Shown here piece by piece: positions 22,051 to 31,250 of a DNA stretch of 64,000 bases (position 1 is the first letter of the stretch; each line of letters begins with the position of its first letter). The DNA is taken from the NCBI GenBank assembly GCA_028751875.1, contig CM054167.1:24673528-24737527 (forward strand). The letters run 5' to 3'. Position numbers and translations under genes: made by a program. The notes under the pieces are model-generated. The model was not told the DNA's origin. It searched no databases and saw only the letters and a program-made list of their open reading frames with translations. This DNA comes from Rapana venosa. Lineage: Eukaryota > Mollusca > Gastropoda > Neogastropoda > Muricidae.

Positions 22051-23240
22051 GGGGGGGGGGGGGGGGGCGGGGGCACAGTACCAACAGTAGCTTCTCTCAA
22101 CAACTATGATTCATACCAATTCATTGTACCTGTCACTATGTCAGTAAATCATATTTTGTCTGTAAATCATATTTTTGTCAGTTAAATTATATTTTTTAAT
22201 TTACCTACTTGCTATGATTCCAATATTTCATCATGTTACAGTCATTCTTTGCTTATCAATCGATGTGGCCTTGTGTAGCGTTTGTTCACAAAAACAAACA
22301 CACTCATCTCCATTCTTTAAAAAACAATTTTGTACCTGAATATTGCAAATTATATTCTTCTTCTTCCAACACTCAGACAGCAATTGTTGTTGTCTGTCAT
22401 ATGAGCGGAAAATGCGTCACGCTGCCGTTAAGCGCCTGACAAGCCAGGCCCAGCGCATTGAAATTCGGCCAAAAGAGAATTGTTACATTTTTAAATCTTT
22501 CTGGGGAAAAAAAGGCAGGAGAGAATGGACCAAGAAGCAGAAAATAGACAAAGGGAGGTGACAGGAAGAAAAGGAACAAGGCAGAAATAAGGAGAGTGAT
22601 AGAAAAGAGGCAATTTCTGGCACAGAATTTCCAGAATGTGGGGATGCTGTTTATACTGACAGGGTCCCCCCGCGGCATCCAAACAGGGGACTATGAATGT
22701 TTCGAGTTTTAGCGGGCAAGAGGTGTTCAGCCATTTTGAGCAATACTTTGGGCGTGCTGGGACGTTGACATTCCAAGCATACGTGAGCCCGTCTGCTTCC
22801 CAGCACTGGTGAAGGTCACACAACTCCCTATAAAAACTGGACATTAACTGTACGTCATCACTAAGCTTCGGATTTTGCTGGTCAATTCGCACAGTGGATT
22901 ATATAAACAGTTTTGATGGTGTTTGTTTTGTGTTCAACCTCAAAAACTTTTTACGTTTATTTAGAGCTACTCAATCACAGCTCCAGTTAAGTTCTCTTAA
23001 TTAATTAATGAAACTAAAAGGGGATCTAAGCTTGGACCTGATTCTTTGCTTCAGTGAACGCTCAGCACGCCCAGGGCTTTGTAAAAAGCTCAGATGCGTT
23101 CTGGGCTCTTAGTGATCAAGGTCAGTATCAGACTATAGGTTTAATGTTCAGGTCAGTTTTTTAGGCTGTAAATCTATGTGTCACAGGCCCCGCAAGGTCC
23201 AAGCCTTAGCACCCTAACCCTGAGCCCCAATTTATAGGTA
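22050..23240. other. duplicated non-coding sequence
   Basis: G run, TAAATCATATTTT short repeats (22140-22195), then about 700 bp shared with 27660-28860. No supported ORF. Confidence 0.65.
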
Positions 23241-23269
23241 GGGAGGTTCACCTGGACTGTCTGTTGGTA

Positions 23270-23600
23270 GGATGGATGACCAAGAGCTTATATGCAGAGT
23301 GAGCCTTTTCTTCCTTTTTTGTCATGTTTCTCCCAGGGGAGGTTGACGTTGATTTAGCCTTCTCCATCTCTCTCTGTTTTGAGAGCTTCCTCCTTATTTT
23401 TGCCCCTTTCTCTAAGATCTTTTGCAATACAGGCAGCCCAGGTTTTGCTAGGTCTTCCCTTTTTGGGCTCTTTCCTCCACTACGAAGTTCATTGCTCTTT
23501 TTATGGTTTTTGGTGGTCTGCTTTCCGTGGAACGTGCCCAAACCAGCGCAGTCTATTGCTACTAGCTACAGAACTGTTCCTGATGACCCTGTAATATAAG
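23270..23600 (-). mobile_element. non-LTR RT C-terminal fragment (left duplicate)
   Basis: Homologous to 28870-29200, with one-base gaps. Minus-strand frames give SPGRNMTKKEEKAH and an LQKILEKGAKI-like helix from the RT C-terminal region. Confidence 0.65.
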
Positions 23601-23639
23601 ACAGTCTCTATCGTCCCGACGCATAGAAAATTTACCACC

Positions 23640-24000
23640 TACCTATAAAAAATGTGCCATGCCTATAGAGATAGATAATCCCTATCGGCCTAACGATATA
23701 GAAGAGTATCACAAACCTAGGACATAGATGCTGTGCCCATAGATAATCCCAATCAGCCCACTGATATAGAAGAGTATCACTACCCTATGGACATAGATGC
23801 TGTCCATAGATATCCCAATTAGCCTACTGATATAGAAGAGTGTCACAAACCTATGGACATTGATGCTGTGCCCATAGATAATCCCAATCAGCCTACTGAT
23901 ATAGAAGAGTGTCACAAACCTATGGACATAGATGCTGTGCCCATAGATAATCCCAATCAGCCTACTGATATAGAAAGTGTCACGAACCTATGGACATAAG
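23640..24000. repeat. 69-bp minisatellite (left duplicate)
   Basis: About five units built on TATAGAAGAGTGTCACAAAC, CTATGGACATAGATGCTGTG and CCCATAGATAATCCCAATCA. Followed at 24000 by an AGTCAAGTCAAGTCAAAAAC dispersed segment. Confidence 0.9.
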
Positions 24001-24274
24001 AGTCAAGTCAAGTCAAAAACACTTTATTCATCCCGTGAAGGGCAATTACAATGATGATTTTGATGATGAATTGATGATGCTGTGCCCATAGAATAGATGG
24101 TCCCTATCAGTCTCACAATAATATAGAAGATTATCACAGACCTATGGACATAGATCCTGATATTGTGCCCATAGATGATCCCTATCAGCCTAATGCTCTT
24201 TTTGTTTCACATGCACAAACATACACATACACACTCACATACAGACACACACACACTCACAAACATGTAATTAT

Positions 24275-24690
24275 CGGTGGATCGGTGGTCTAGAGGTAAC
24301 GCTCCTGTCTAGAAAGTGAAACGTCCCGGGGCAGAAGTGTGCGGTGGTTTGAATCCTTTTGGGCCCGAAACTTTTCCCCCATCCATTAGATCATGAGTGG
24401 TGGTCTGGGCGCTAGTCTTTCGAATGAAGATGATAAACGAGGTCCCGTGTGTTACACATAATTATTCAGCGCACGTAAAAGAACCCCACAGCACAAGAGA
24501 GTTGTCCCTGGCAAAATTTTAGAGAAAAGCCACTCTGATAGGGAACAAATACAGTTGCAGACCAAAAAAAAAAAAAACAAAAGGGTGGCGTGCTCTTGTG
24601 GGGGACACGCTTCCCGGGGAGAGCAGCCATAATTTCACACAGAGAATCTTGTGACTTAAAAGTGGTATAAATAAAAATTAAATAAAATAA
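24275..24690 (+). mobile_element. SINE family D (left duplicate)
   Basis: Head GGTGGTCTAGAGGTAACGCT, B-box-like GGTTTGAATCC, then CTTTCGAATGAAGATGATAA, GCGCACGTAAAAGAACCCCA, GTTGTCCCTGGCAAAATT and GGGGAGAGCAGCC. Counterpart 29885-30310. Confidence 0.85.
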
Positions 24691-24994
24691 AATCTAATAT
24701 CACTTTTAGTGAAAATATCTAAAATCGAAGCAACAACACTCACAAACATAAACCCACAGACACATCCATGCGCGCTTTCACACGATCATGAGTGCACACA
24801 CGCGCACACAAACACACACCACACCACACACACAAAATAACCCACTCATTTTTCCCCTTCATCTGAAGATGTTTTATTTTATGGATCATTCACGTTGTAA
24901 ACAACCCCCCCCCCAAAAAAAAACAACCTCTTTCACTTTTTTTTCCTGTACTGTACAAAATAAACTCAAAACATGCCAACGCCATGGTAGTTAT

Positions 24995-25430
24995 CAAACG
25001 CACATGATGTTTGCAGTCACCAAAACCCACAGAAAAATATCTTGCTGATCAACACCCTTCTCTATGGCCCAGACCAAAAGCTGTGTCAGTTATCGATGTC
25101 AGCTTTAAAGCCAAGGCCTACACTAAAATGTTATGTTGTCAAATGTTGTGTGAGATTGTACCTTCAGCCCTGACAAGCTCTCACATAACAACCCCACTCT
25201 CCTTTGTTAAAGGAGAAAATAATCCTCTGAAGTCAGAGTATGGCTGCCTATATGGTGAGGTACTTGAAAAAGAGTCCTACATGCAAACTTCTCATTCAGT
25301 GTACTTCCTATCTCACTGTGTTCCCAGGTGGATGATGAGCGAGTCAGAGTTTTGGCATGTTATTCTGGGTGACCCCCCCGGGTTTAAGCTGGGGAACACG
25401 CCGCAACAACAACACCACCCAAAAACAAAC
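24995..25430 (+). mobile_element. dispersed repeat E (left duplicate), CAACAAC tail
   Basis: Matches 30630-31050, and the reverse complement of 62390-62740. Marks: AGCTGTGTCAGTTATCGATG, GAGTATGGCTGCCTATATGG, and an end GGGGAACACGCCGCAACAAC. Confidence 0.78.
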
Positions 25431-25479
25431 AACACCGTCTCTAAAAACAGTCCTTCCTTCAGGCACTGCTGACGAAGGC

Positions 25480-25627
25480 TCATCTGTGATCTAAGCACAC
25501 TGACAGTCGTTGCAGAAGAGGTCTCCCTCGAGCCTTCACCCCGTCTGGTGCAGGACTGGTCTGCTTGCAGCTTCTCCATCTTCAGGGTCAGCATCTCCAG
25601 TTCTTCCAGAGTGTCCCGGTAAACGGT
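25480..25627 (-). pseudogene. duplicated FIRRM last exon, frameshifted
   Basis: A near-identical copy of 31104-31250, one base longer. An extra C between the LQAD codons and the Pro-Ala-Pro codons shifts the frame, and a TGG codon (Trp) has become CGG. The acceptor is kept (TTTCCCAG). Splicing into this copy would give a different C-terminus. Confidence 0.8.
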
Positions 25628-25694
25628 CTGGGAAAAAAGGGAGGGCTTTTTTTTTGGGTTTTTGGTTGGGTTTGTTGTTGTTGTTGTCAGTAAA

Positions 25695-25957
25695 GGTAAA
25701 GGTGTTTCCCCTAAATTTTTTGGTCGTAGGGGAGCGAGGCTCGGACCTCACTTTCTAGGGGCCGCATATTGGGCGGCACCATCTCTCTCCTCCTGCTTTT
25801 ACATTCCCCGACCCAAAGGGCAGGTACCATTTACACTGGGTGAACTGGGGGCTGTACTGAGCAAGACGCCCAACAGCCACCTCCAAGTGGTACCACGCTC
25901 GAAACTGCATACCTTAGTGGGGGAACGAGTGCTCTGCCCCTGAACTATCCCGACCCT
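25695..25957 (-). mobile_element. SINE family A, error-rich copy
   Basis: Counterpart of 31315-31604 in the left duplicate, shortened by many one-base losses and with some substitutions. Still recognisable over its full length. Confidence 0.8.
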
Positions 25958-26239
25958 TGGTTTTGTTTTCTCATGTGATTTTTGCCAACACACTTATCAA
26001 CCACTAAGGATTTTACAGAAAAAAAACGATTTCGGGCTGTAAGCAATACCTTCTAAAGATAATCCAAAAAAAGATTTAAAGATGATAATAATGATTTATT
26101 ATACAACAATAGTTATGTATATTTAAAGGTTTCCGTATTCCAACTTTCGGAATCATGTCTTAACACACCCGTTTGATACTTTTTAATTTAAAAATATTTT
26201 TTTAAAAGAAACGTCATTGATTCCTTCGCAGCATGGCTT

Positions 26240-26430
26240 CCCTTCCAAAGGACAGAATGGTTTTAACGTGTGCGCAAGATGTTCTGCACGCATTCGCACA
26301 CAGGACCTTAGTTTTCAGTCTCATCCAAAGGGACTTTTGGGGTATTGGTGATCGGTTTTTGGTTTTTAACTCCAAAGAAAAAAATCCCTTGGCAGGCTGA
26401 ATCTGGCCTCAGATTTACAAACCATGTCTA
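26240..26430 (-). mobile_element. SINE family B (left duplicate)
   Basis: Counterpart of 31880-32130. GTGTGCGCAAGATGTTCTGC and GTCTCATCCAAAG are clear. The head region is gap-ridden. Confidence 0.78.
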
Positions 26431-26507
26431 ACTGTAGCTATCCCCATCCCCCCCTCGGGCATGACCACAGGAGCTGTTTGGGGACACTGCACTGAGAGAA
26501 TACTTTC

Positions 26508-26676
26508 ACGCCACTGCTCTGGCTTTTTGGAGTGGTCACTTCTGTCGCTTTGGTTTGGTTCCGAGTTGCTGGCGTTTGTGGATTCCCGGGTTCGATTTGA
26601 CTGTGCAGACCCCTCAAACTGTTGTTGTTGTGTTGCAGGAGCTGACTGTGCTGAATGACCTTCTCTGTGGTGGTGT
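26508..26676 (-). pseudogene. duplicated FIRRM exon 20, decayed, donor lost
   Basis: A copy of 32186-32368 with a net loss of about 14 bases spread over many one-base gaps. The donor GTAAGT has become GAAAGT. The acceptor CTTACGCAG is kept. It cannot encode the exon 20 peptide. Confidence 0.8.
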
Positions 26677-26737
26677 CTGCGTAAGTCAAGTCAGTCAACA
26701 GAAATTTCAATCTTCCAGAAGGGTACTTCATTTGGGT

Positions 26738-27070
26738 TATGATGAAGGTGGCAGGTGGTTAAGACATTTGCCTGCCACAAGTAACCGTGAGGTTCTGGGT
26801 TCCAAATTTCCAGCTCGCCCTTTCTTCCAGTTGACAAAAAATCGAAATGAATGTCAAAGTCCTTCGGATGACACTTTTTAAACCAGGCCCGTGTGCGAAG
26901 CATGCAGAACATTTGCCACTGTTAAATCTGTTTTTTGCTTTCAAGATTTGGCCATAGTGTGGTTGAAACAGTTTCAAAATTTTTTTTTACAAAACCGGGG
27001 TCTGGACGTAAAAAAGCACATGATGTTATTCATTATCCTCGTATATAATAATAAATTAAATTAAATTAAT
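26738..27070 (+). mobile_element. SINE family B2 (left duplicate)
   Basis: Counterpart of 32440-32800, with a second type of tRNA-like head (GTTAAGACATTTGCCTGCC, GGTTCTGGGTTCCA). Many one-base losses. Confidence 0.78.
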
Positions 27071-27391
27071 AATAAAATAAAATTTAATTCAGTGCAGGCG
27101 TAAATATGGTGAAGTACACGACTCGGACATTGCGTGATAATGTATTCATTAATGTTTACTTTAACAAGTCCCTCCACAAAAAAATTTGAATCAACACAAC
27201 ACACCACTTTCACATTAAACACAAACCAACATACTCACCTGTTACAATTGACACACCACATTTCACAACTAGCGCCAACCACACATAACCCTTTCACAAT
27301 TACCACACACTAAACACATACAACTTTGAAATTTTTTAAAAAAAAACCCCCAAAATTTCCTAGGGGGGGCCAACTGGGGCCCTACTCCGAG

Positions 27392-27605
27392 GCCGATATG
27401 AAGCGACACCCATCTCCTCTCCTCTCGCTGCTTTACCTTCCCTGAGCCTAAAGAGGGCAGGTACCCATTTACAGCTGGGTGGAACTGGGGGACTGTACTG
27501 AAGCGAGGCACGAAAAACGGTCACCCATCCGACTGGTAAATGCTCGATGCTGCTTAACCTTGGCTGGGGGAAAGCGAGTGCATCGACCAATGAGCTTTTA
27601 CTGTC
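27392..27605 (-). mobile_element. SINE family A, partial
   Basis: Counterpart of 21721-22003 at the start of the right duplicate. The distal third is replaced by the duplication junction. Confidence 0.8.
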
Positions 27606-27658
27606 CCATATATATATATATATGATATATATATGGGACAGTATAGCTCAGTGGTCGG
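27584..27658. repeat. palindrome formed by a SINE head and its inverted copy (right duplicate)
   Basis: Same structure as 21979-22050 with a slightly different AT core, again followed by a G run. Confidence 0.9.
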
Positions 27659-28869
27659 GGGGGGGGGGGGGGGGTGGCGGGGGGGCACAGTCCCAAAACA
27701 GTAGCTTCTCTCAACAACTATGATTCATACCAATTCATGTACCTGTCACTATGTCAGTAAATCATATTTTGTCTGTAAATCATATTTTTGTCAGTAAATT
27801 ATATTTTTCAATTTACCTACTTGCTATGATTCCAATATTTCATCATGTTACAGTCATTCTTTGCTTATCAATCGATGTGGCCTTGTGTAGCGTTTGTTCA
27901 CATAACAAACACACTCATCTCCCATTCTAAAGAACAATATGTACCTCTGAATATTGCAAATTATATTCTTCTTCTTCCAACACTCAGACAGCAATTGTTG
28001 TTGTCTGTCATATGAGCGAAAATGCGTCACGCTGCCGTTAAGCGCCTGACAAGCCAGGCCCAGCGCATCTGACTTCGGCACAAGAGAGAATTGTTACATT
28101 TTAAGTCTTTCTGGGGAAAAAGGCAGGAGAATGGACCAAGAAGGCAGAAAATAGACAAAGAGGAGGTGACAGGAAGAAAAGGAACAAGGCAGAAATAAGG
28201 AGAGTGATAGAAAAGAGAAAATTTCTGGCACAGAATTCCCAGAATGTGGGGATGCTATTTATACTGACAGGCCCCCACCCCCGGCATCCAAACAGGGGAC
28301 TATGAATGTTTCGAGTTTTAGCGGGCAAGAGGTGTTCAGCCATTTTGAGCAATACTTTGGGCGTGCTGGGATGTTGACATTCCAAGCATACGTGAGCCCG
28401 TCTGCTTCCCAGCACTGGTGAAGGTCACACAACTCCCTATAAAAACTGGACATTAACTGTACGTCATCACTAAGCTTCGGATTTTGCTGGTCAATTCGCA
28501 CAGTGGATTATATAAACAGTTTTGATGGTGTTTGTTTTGTGTTCAACCTCAAAAACTTTTTACGTTTATTTAGAGCTACTCAATCACAGCTCCAGTTAAG
28601 TTCTCTTAATTAATTAATGAAACTAAAAGGGGATCTAAGCTTGGACCTGATTCTTTGCTTCAGTGAACGCTCAGCGCCCAGACTTTGTAAGAGCTCAGAT
28701 GCGTTCTGAGGCTCTTAGTGATCAAGGTCAGTATCAGACTATAGGTTTAACTGTTCAGGGTCAGTTTGAGGCTGTAAGTCTATGTGTCACAGGCCCCGCA
28801 AGGTCCAAGCCTTAGCACCCTAGACCGTGAGCCCCAATTTATAGGTAGGCAGGTTCACACTGGACTGTC

Positions 28870-29200
28870 TGTTGGTAGGATGGATGACCAAGAGCTTATA
28901 TGCAGAGCTGAGCCTTTTCTTCCTTTTTTGTCATGTTTCTCCCAGGGGAGGTTTGACGTTGATGAGCCTTCTCCATCTCTCTCTGTTTTGAGAGCTTCCT
29001 CCTTATTTATGCCCCTTTCTCTAAGATCATCTGCAATACAGGCAGCCCAGGTTTTGCTAGGTCTTCCCTTTGGTCTCTTTCCATCCACTACGAAGTTCAT
29101 TGCTCTTTTTATGGTGTGGTGGTCTGCTTTCCGTGGAACGTGCCCAAACCAGCGCAGTCTATTGCTACTAGCTACAGAACTGTTCCTGATGACCCTGTAA
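28870..29200 (-). mobile_element. non-LTR RT C-terminal fragment (right duplicate)
   Basis: The minus strand encodes MNFVVDGKRPKGRPSKTWAA followed by CIADDLRERGINKEEAL, which is the post-palm tail of a LINE RT. It is 5'-truncated. Relatives are at 50810-51180 and 58300-58835. Confidence 0.75.
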
Positions 29201-29269
29201 ATATAAGACAGTCTCTATCGTCCTGACAGCATAGAAAATCACCACCTACCTATAAATAATCGTGCCATG

Positions 29270-29625
29270 CCTATAGAGATAGATAATCCCTATCGGCCTA
29301 ACGATATAGAAGAGTATCACAAACCTATGGACATAGATGCTGTGCCCATAGATAATCCCAATCAGCCTACTGATATAGAAGAGTATCACTACCCTATGGA
29401 CATAGATGCTGTGCCCATAGATAATCCCAATTAGCCTACTGATATAGAAGAGTGTCACAAACCTATGGACATAGATGCTGTGCCCATAGATAATCCCAAT
29501 CAGCCTACTGATATAGAAGAGTGTCACAAACCTATGGACATAGATGCTGTGCCCATAGATAATCCCAATCAGCCTACTGATATAGAAAGTGTCACGAACC
29601 TATGGACATAAGAGTCAAGTCAAGT
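29270..29625. repeat. 69-bp minisatellite (right duplicate)
   Basis: Same array as 23640-24000 and better preserved. The unit is a multiple of three, so the minus strand stays open for about four units (23-residue repeats starting YISRLIGIIYGHSI). This openness is a by-product of the unit length. Confidence 0.9.
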
Positions 29626-29884
29626 CAAAAACACTTTATTCATCCCGTGAAGGGCAATTACAATGATGATTTTGATGATGAATTGATGATGCTGTGCCCA
29701 TAGAATAGATGATCCCTATCAGTCTCACAATAATATAGAAGATTATCACAGACCTATGGACATAGATCCTGATATTGTGCCCATAGATGATCCCTATCAG
29801 CCTAATGCTCTTTTTGTTTCACATGCACAAACATACACATACACACTCACATACAGACACACACACACTCACAAACATGTAATT

Positions 29885-30310
29885 ATCGGTGGATCGGTGG
29901 TCTAGAGGTAACGCTCCTGTCTAGAAAGTGAAACGTCCGGGTCAGAAGTGTGCGGTGGTTTGAATCCCTTTTGGGCCCGAAACTTTTCCCCCATCCATTA
30001 GATCATGAGTGGTGGTCTGGGCGCTAGTCTTTCGAATGAGATGATAAACCGAGGTCCCGTGTGTTACACATAATTATTCAGCGCACGTAAAAGAACCCAC
30101 AGCAACAAGAGAGTTGTCCCTGGCAAAATTCTTAGAGAAAAGCCACTCTGATAGGGAAACAAATACAGTTGCAGACCAAAAAAAAACAAAACAAAAGGGT
30201 GGCGCTGCTCTTGTGGCGACACGCTCTCCCCGGGGAGAGCAGCCATAATTTCACACAGAGAAATCTTGTGACTTAAAAGTGGTATAAATAAAAATTAAAT
30301 AAAATAAAAA
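29885..30310 (+). mobile_element. SINE family D (right duplicate)
   Basis: Better preserved copy of the same element. The core CGAATGAGATGATAAACCGA is close to the family B core. The 3' end is A-rich (AAATAAAAATTAAAT). Confidence 0.88.
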
Positions 30311-30493
30311 TCTAATATCACTTTGAGTGAAAATATCTAAAATCGAAGCAACAACACTCACAAACATAAACCCACAGACACATCCATGCGCGCATACACA
30401 CGATCCATGAGTGCACACACGCGCACACAAACACAACACCACACCACACACACAAAATAACCCCACTCATTTTTCCCCTTCATCTGAAGATGT

Positions 30494-30499
30494 TTTATT
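30494..30499 (-). terminator. candidate FIRRM polyadenylation signal
   Basis: AATAAA on the minus strand about 605 bp after the FIRRM stop. It is the first hexamer I found downstream. The putative 3' UTR crosses a dispersed repeat (30650-31060). Confidence 0.3.
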
Positions 30500-30629
30500 C
30501 ATGGATCATTCACGTTGTAAACAACCCCCCCCCAAAAAAAAACAACCTCTTTCACTTTTTTTCCCTGTACTGTACAAAATAAACTCAAAACATGCCAACG
30601 CCATGGTAGTTATCAAACGCACATGATGT

Positions 30630-31050
30630 TTGCAGTCACCAAAACCCACAGAACATATCTTGCTGATCAACACCCTTCTCTATGGCCCAGACCAAAAGCT
30701 GTGTCAGTTATCGATGTCAGCTAATTGCCAAGGCCTACACTAAAATGTTGTTATGTTGTCAAATGTTGTGTTGAGATTGTACCTTCAGCCATGACAAGCT
30801 CTCAACATAACAACCCGCACTCTCCTTTGTTAAAGGAGAAAAATAATCCTCTGAAGTCAGAGTATGGCTGCCTATATGGTGAGGTACTTGAAAAAGAGTC
30901 CTACATGCAAACTTCTCATTCAGTGTACTTCCTATCTCACTGTGATTCCCAGGTGGGATGATGAGCGAGTCAGAGTGTGGCATGTTATTCTGGTGACCCC
31001 CCAGGGTGTTAAGCTGGGGAACACGCCGCAACAACAACACCACCAACAAC
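30630..31050 (+). mobile_element. dispersed repeat E (right duplicate)
   Basis: Same element in the intact duplicate. On the minus strand it would form most of the FIRRM 3' UTR. A 3' fragment also lies at 34665-34800. Confidence 0.78.
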
Positions 31051-31103
31051 AATAACACCGTCTCTAAAACACAGTCCTTCCTTCAGGCACTGCTGACGAA
31101 GGC

Positions 31104-31250
31104 TCATCTGTGATCTAAGCACACTGACAGTCGTTGCAGAAGAGGTCTCCCTCGAGCCTTCACCCAGTCTGGTGCAGGACTGTCTGCTTGCAGCTTCTCC
31201 ATCTTCAGGGTCAGCATCTCCAGTTCTTCCAGAGTGTCCTGGTAAACGGT
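31104..31250 (-). CDS. FIRRM: FIRRM last coding exon
   Basis: This 147-bp exon includes the TGA stop. The acceptor is TTGTTTTCAG. It encodes LTLKMEKLQADSPAPDWVKA and ends RLSVCLDHR. This matches the human C-terminal helix with its PAPAWL motif. A copy with a one-base insertion lies at 25480-25627. Confidence 0.88.
   Translation of the reverse strand, partial: TVYQDTLEELEMLTLKMEKLQADSPAPDWVKARGRPLLQRLSVCLDHR

Larger units (their letters stand above)
21721..27340. repeat. left copy of ~5.6 kb direct tandem duplication
   Basis: The segment matches 27392-33080 in order. It runs through a SINE, an AT palindrome, a G-run, an RT fragment, a 69-bp minisatellite, a second SINE family, the last two FIRRM exons and more SINEs. 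The first part (22.0-25.4 kb) is near-identical to the right copy. From about 25.6 kb to 27.35 kb it has very many single-base losses. Confidence 0.93.

Noticed and set aside
23640..24000. CRISPR-like regular repeat, or a 23-residue repeat protein
   Set aside because: No spacers. The open frame exists only because the unit is 69 bp, and the left copy has stops and gaps.
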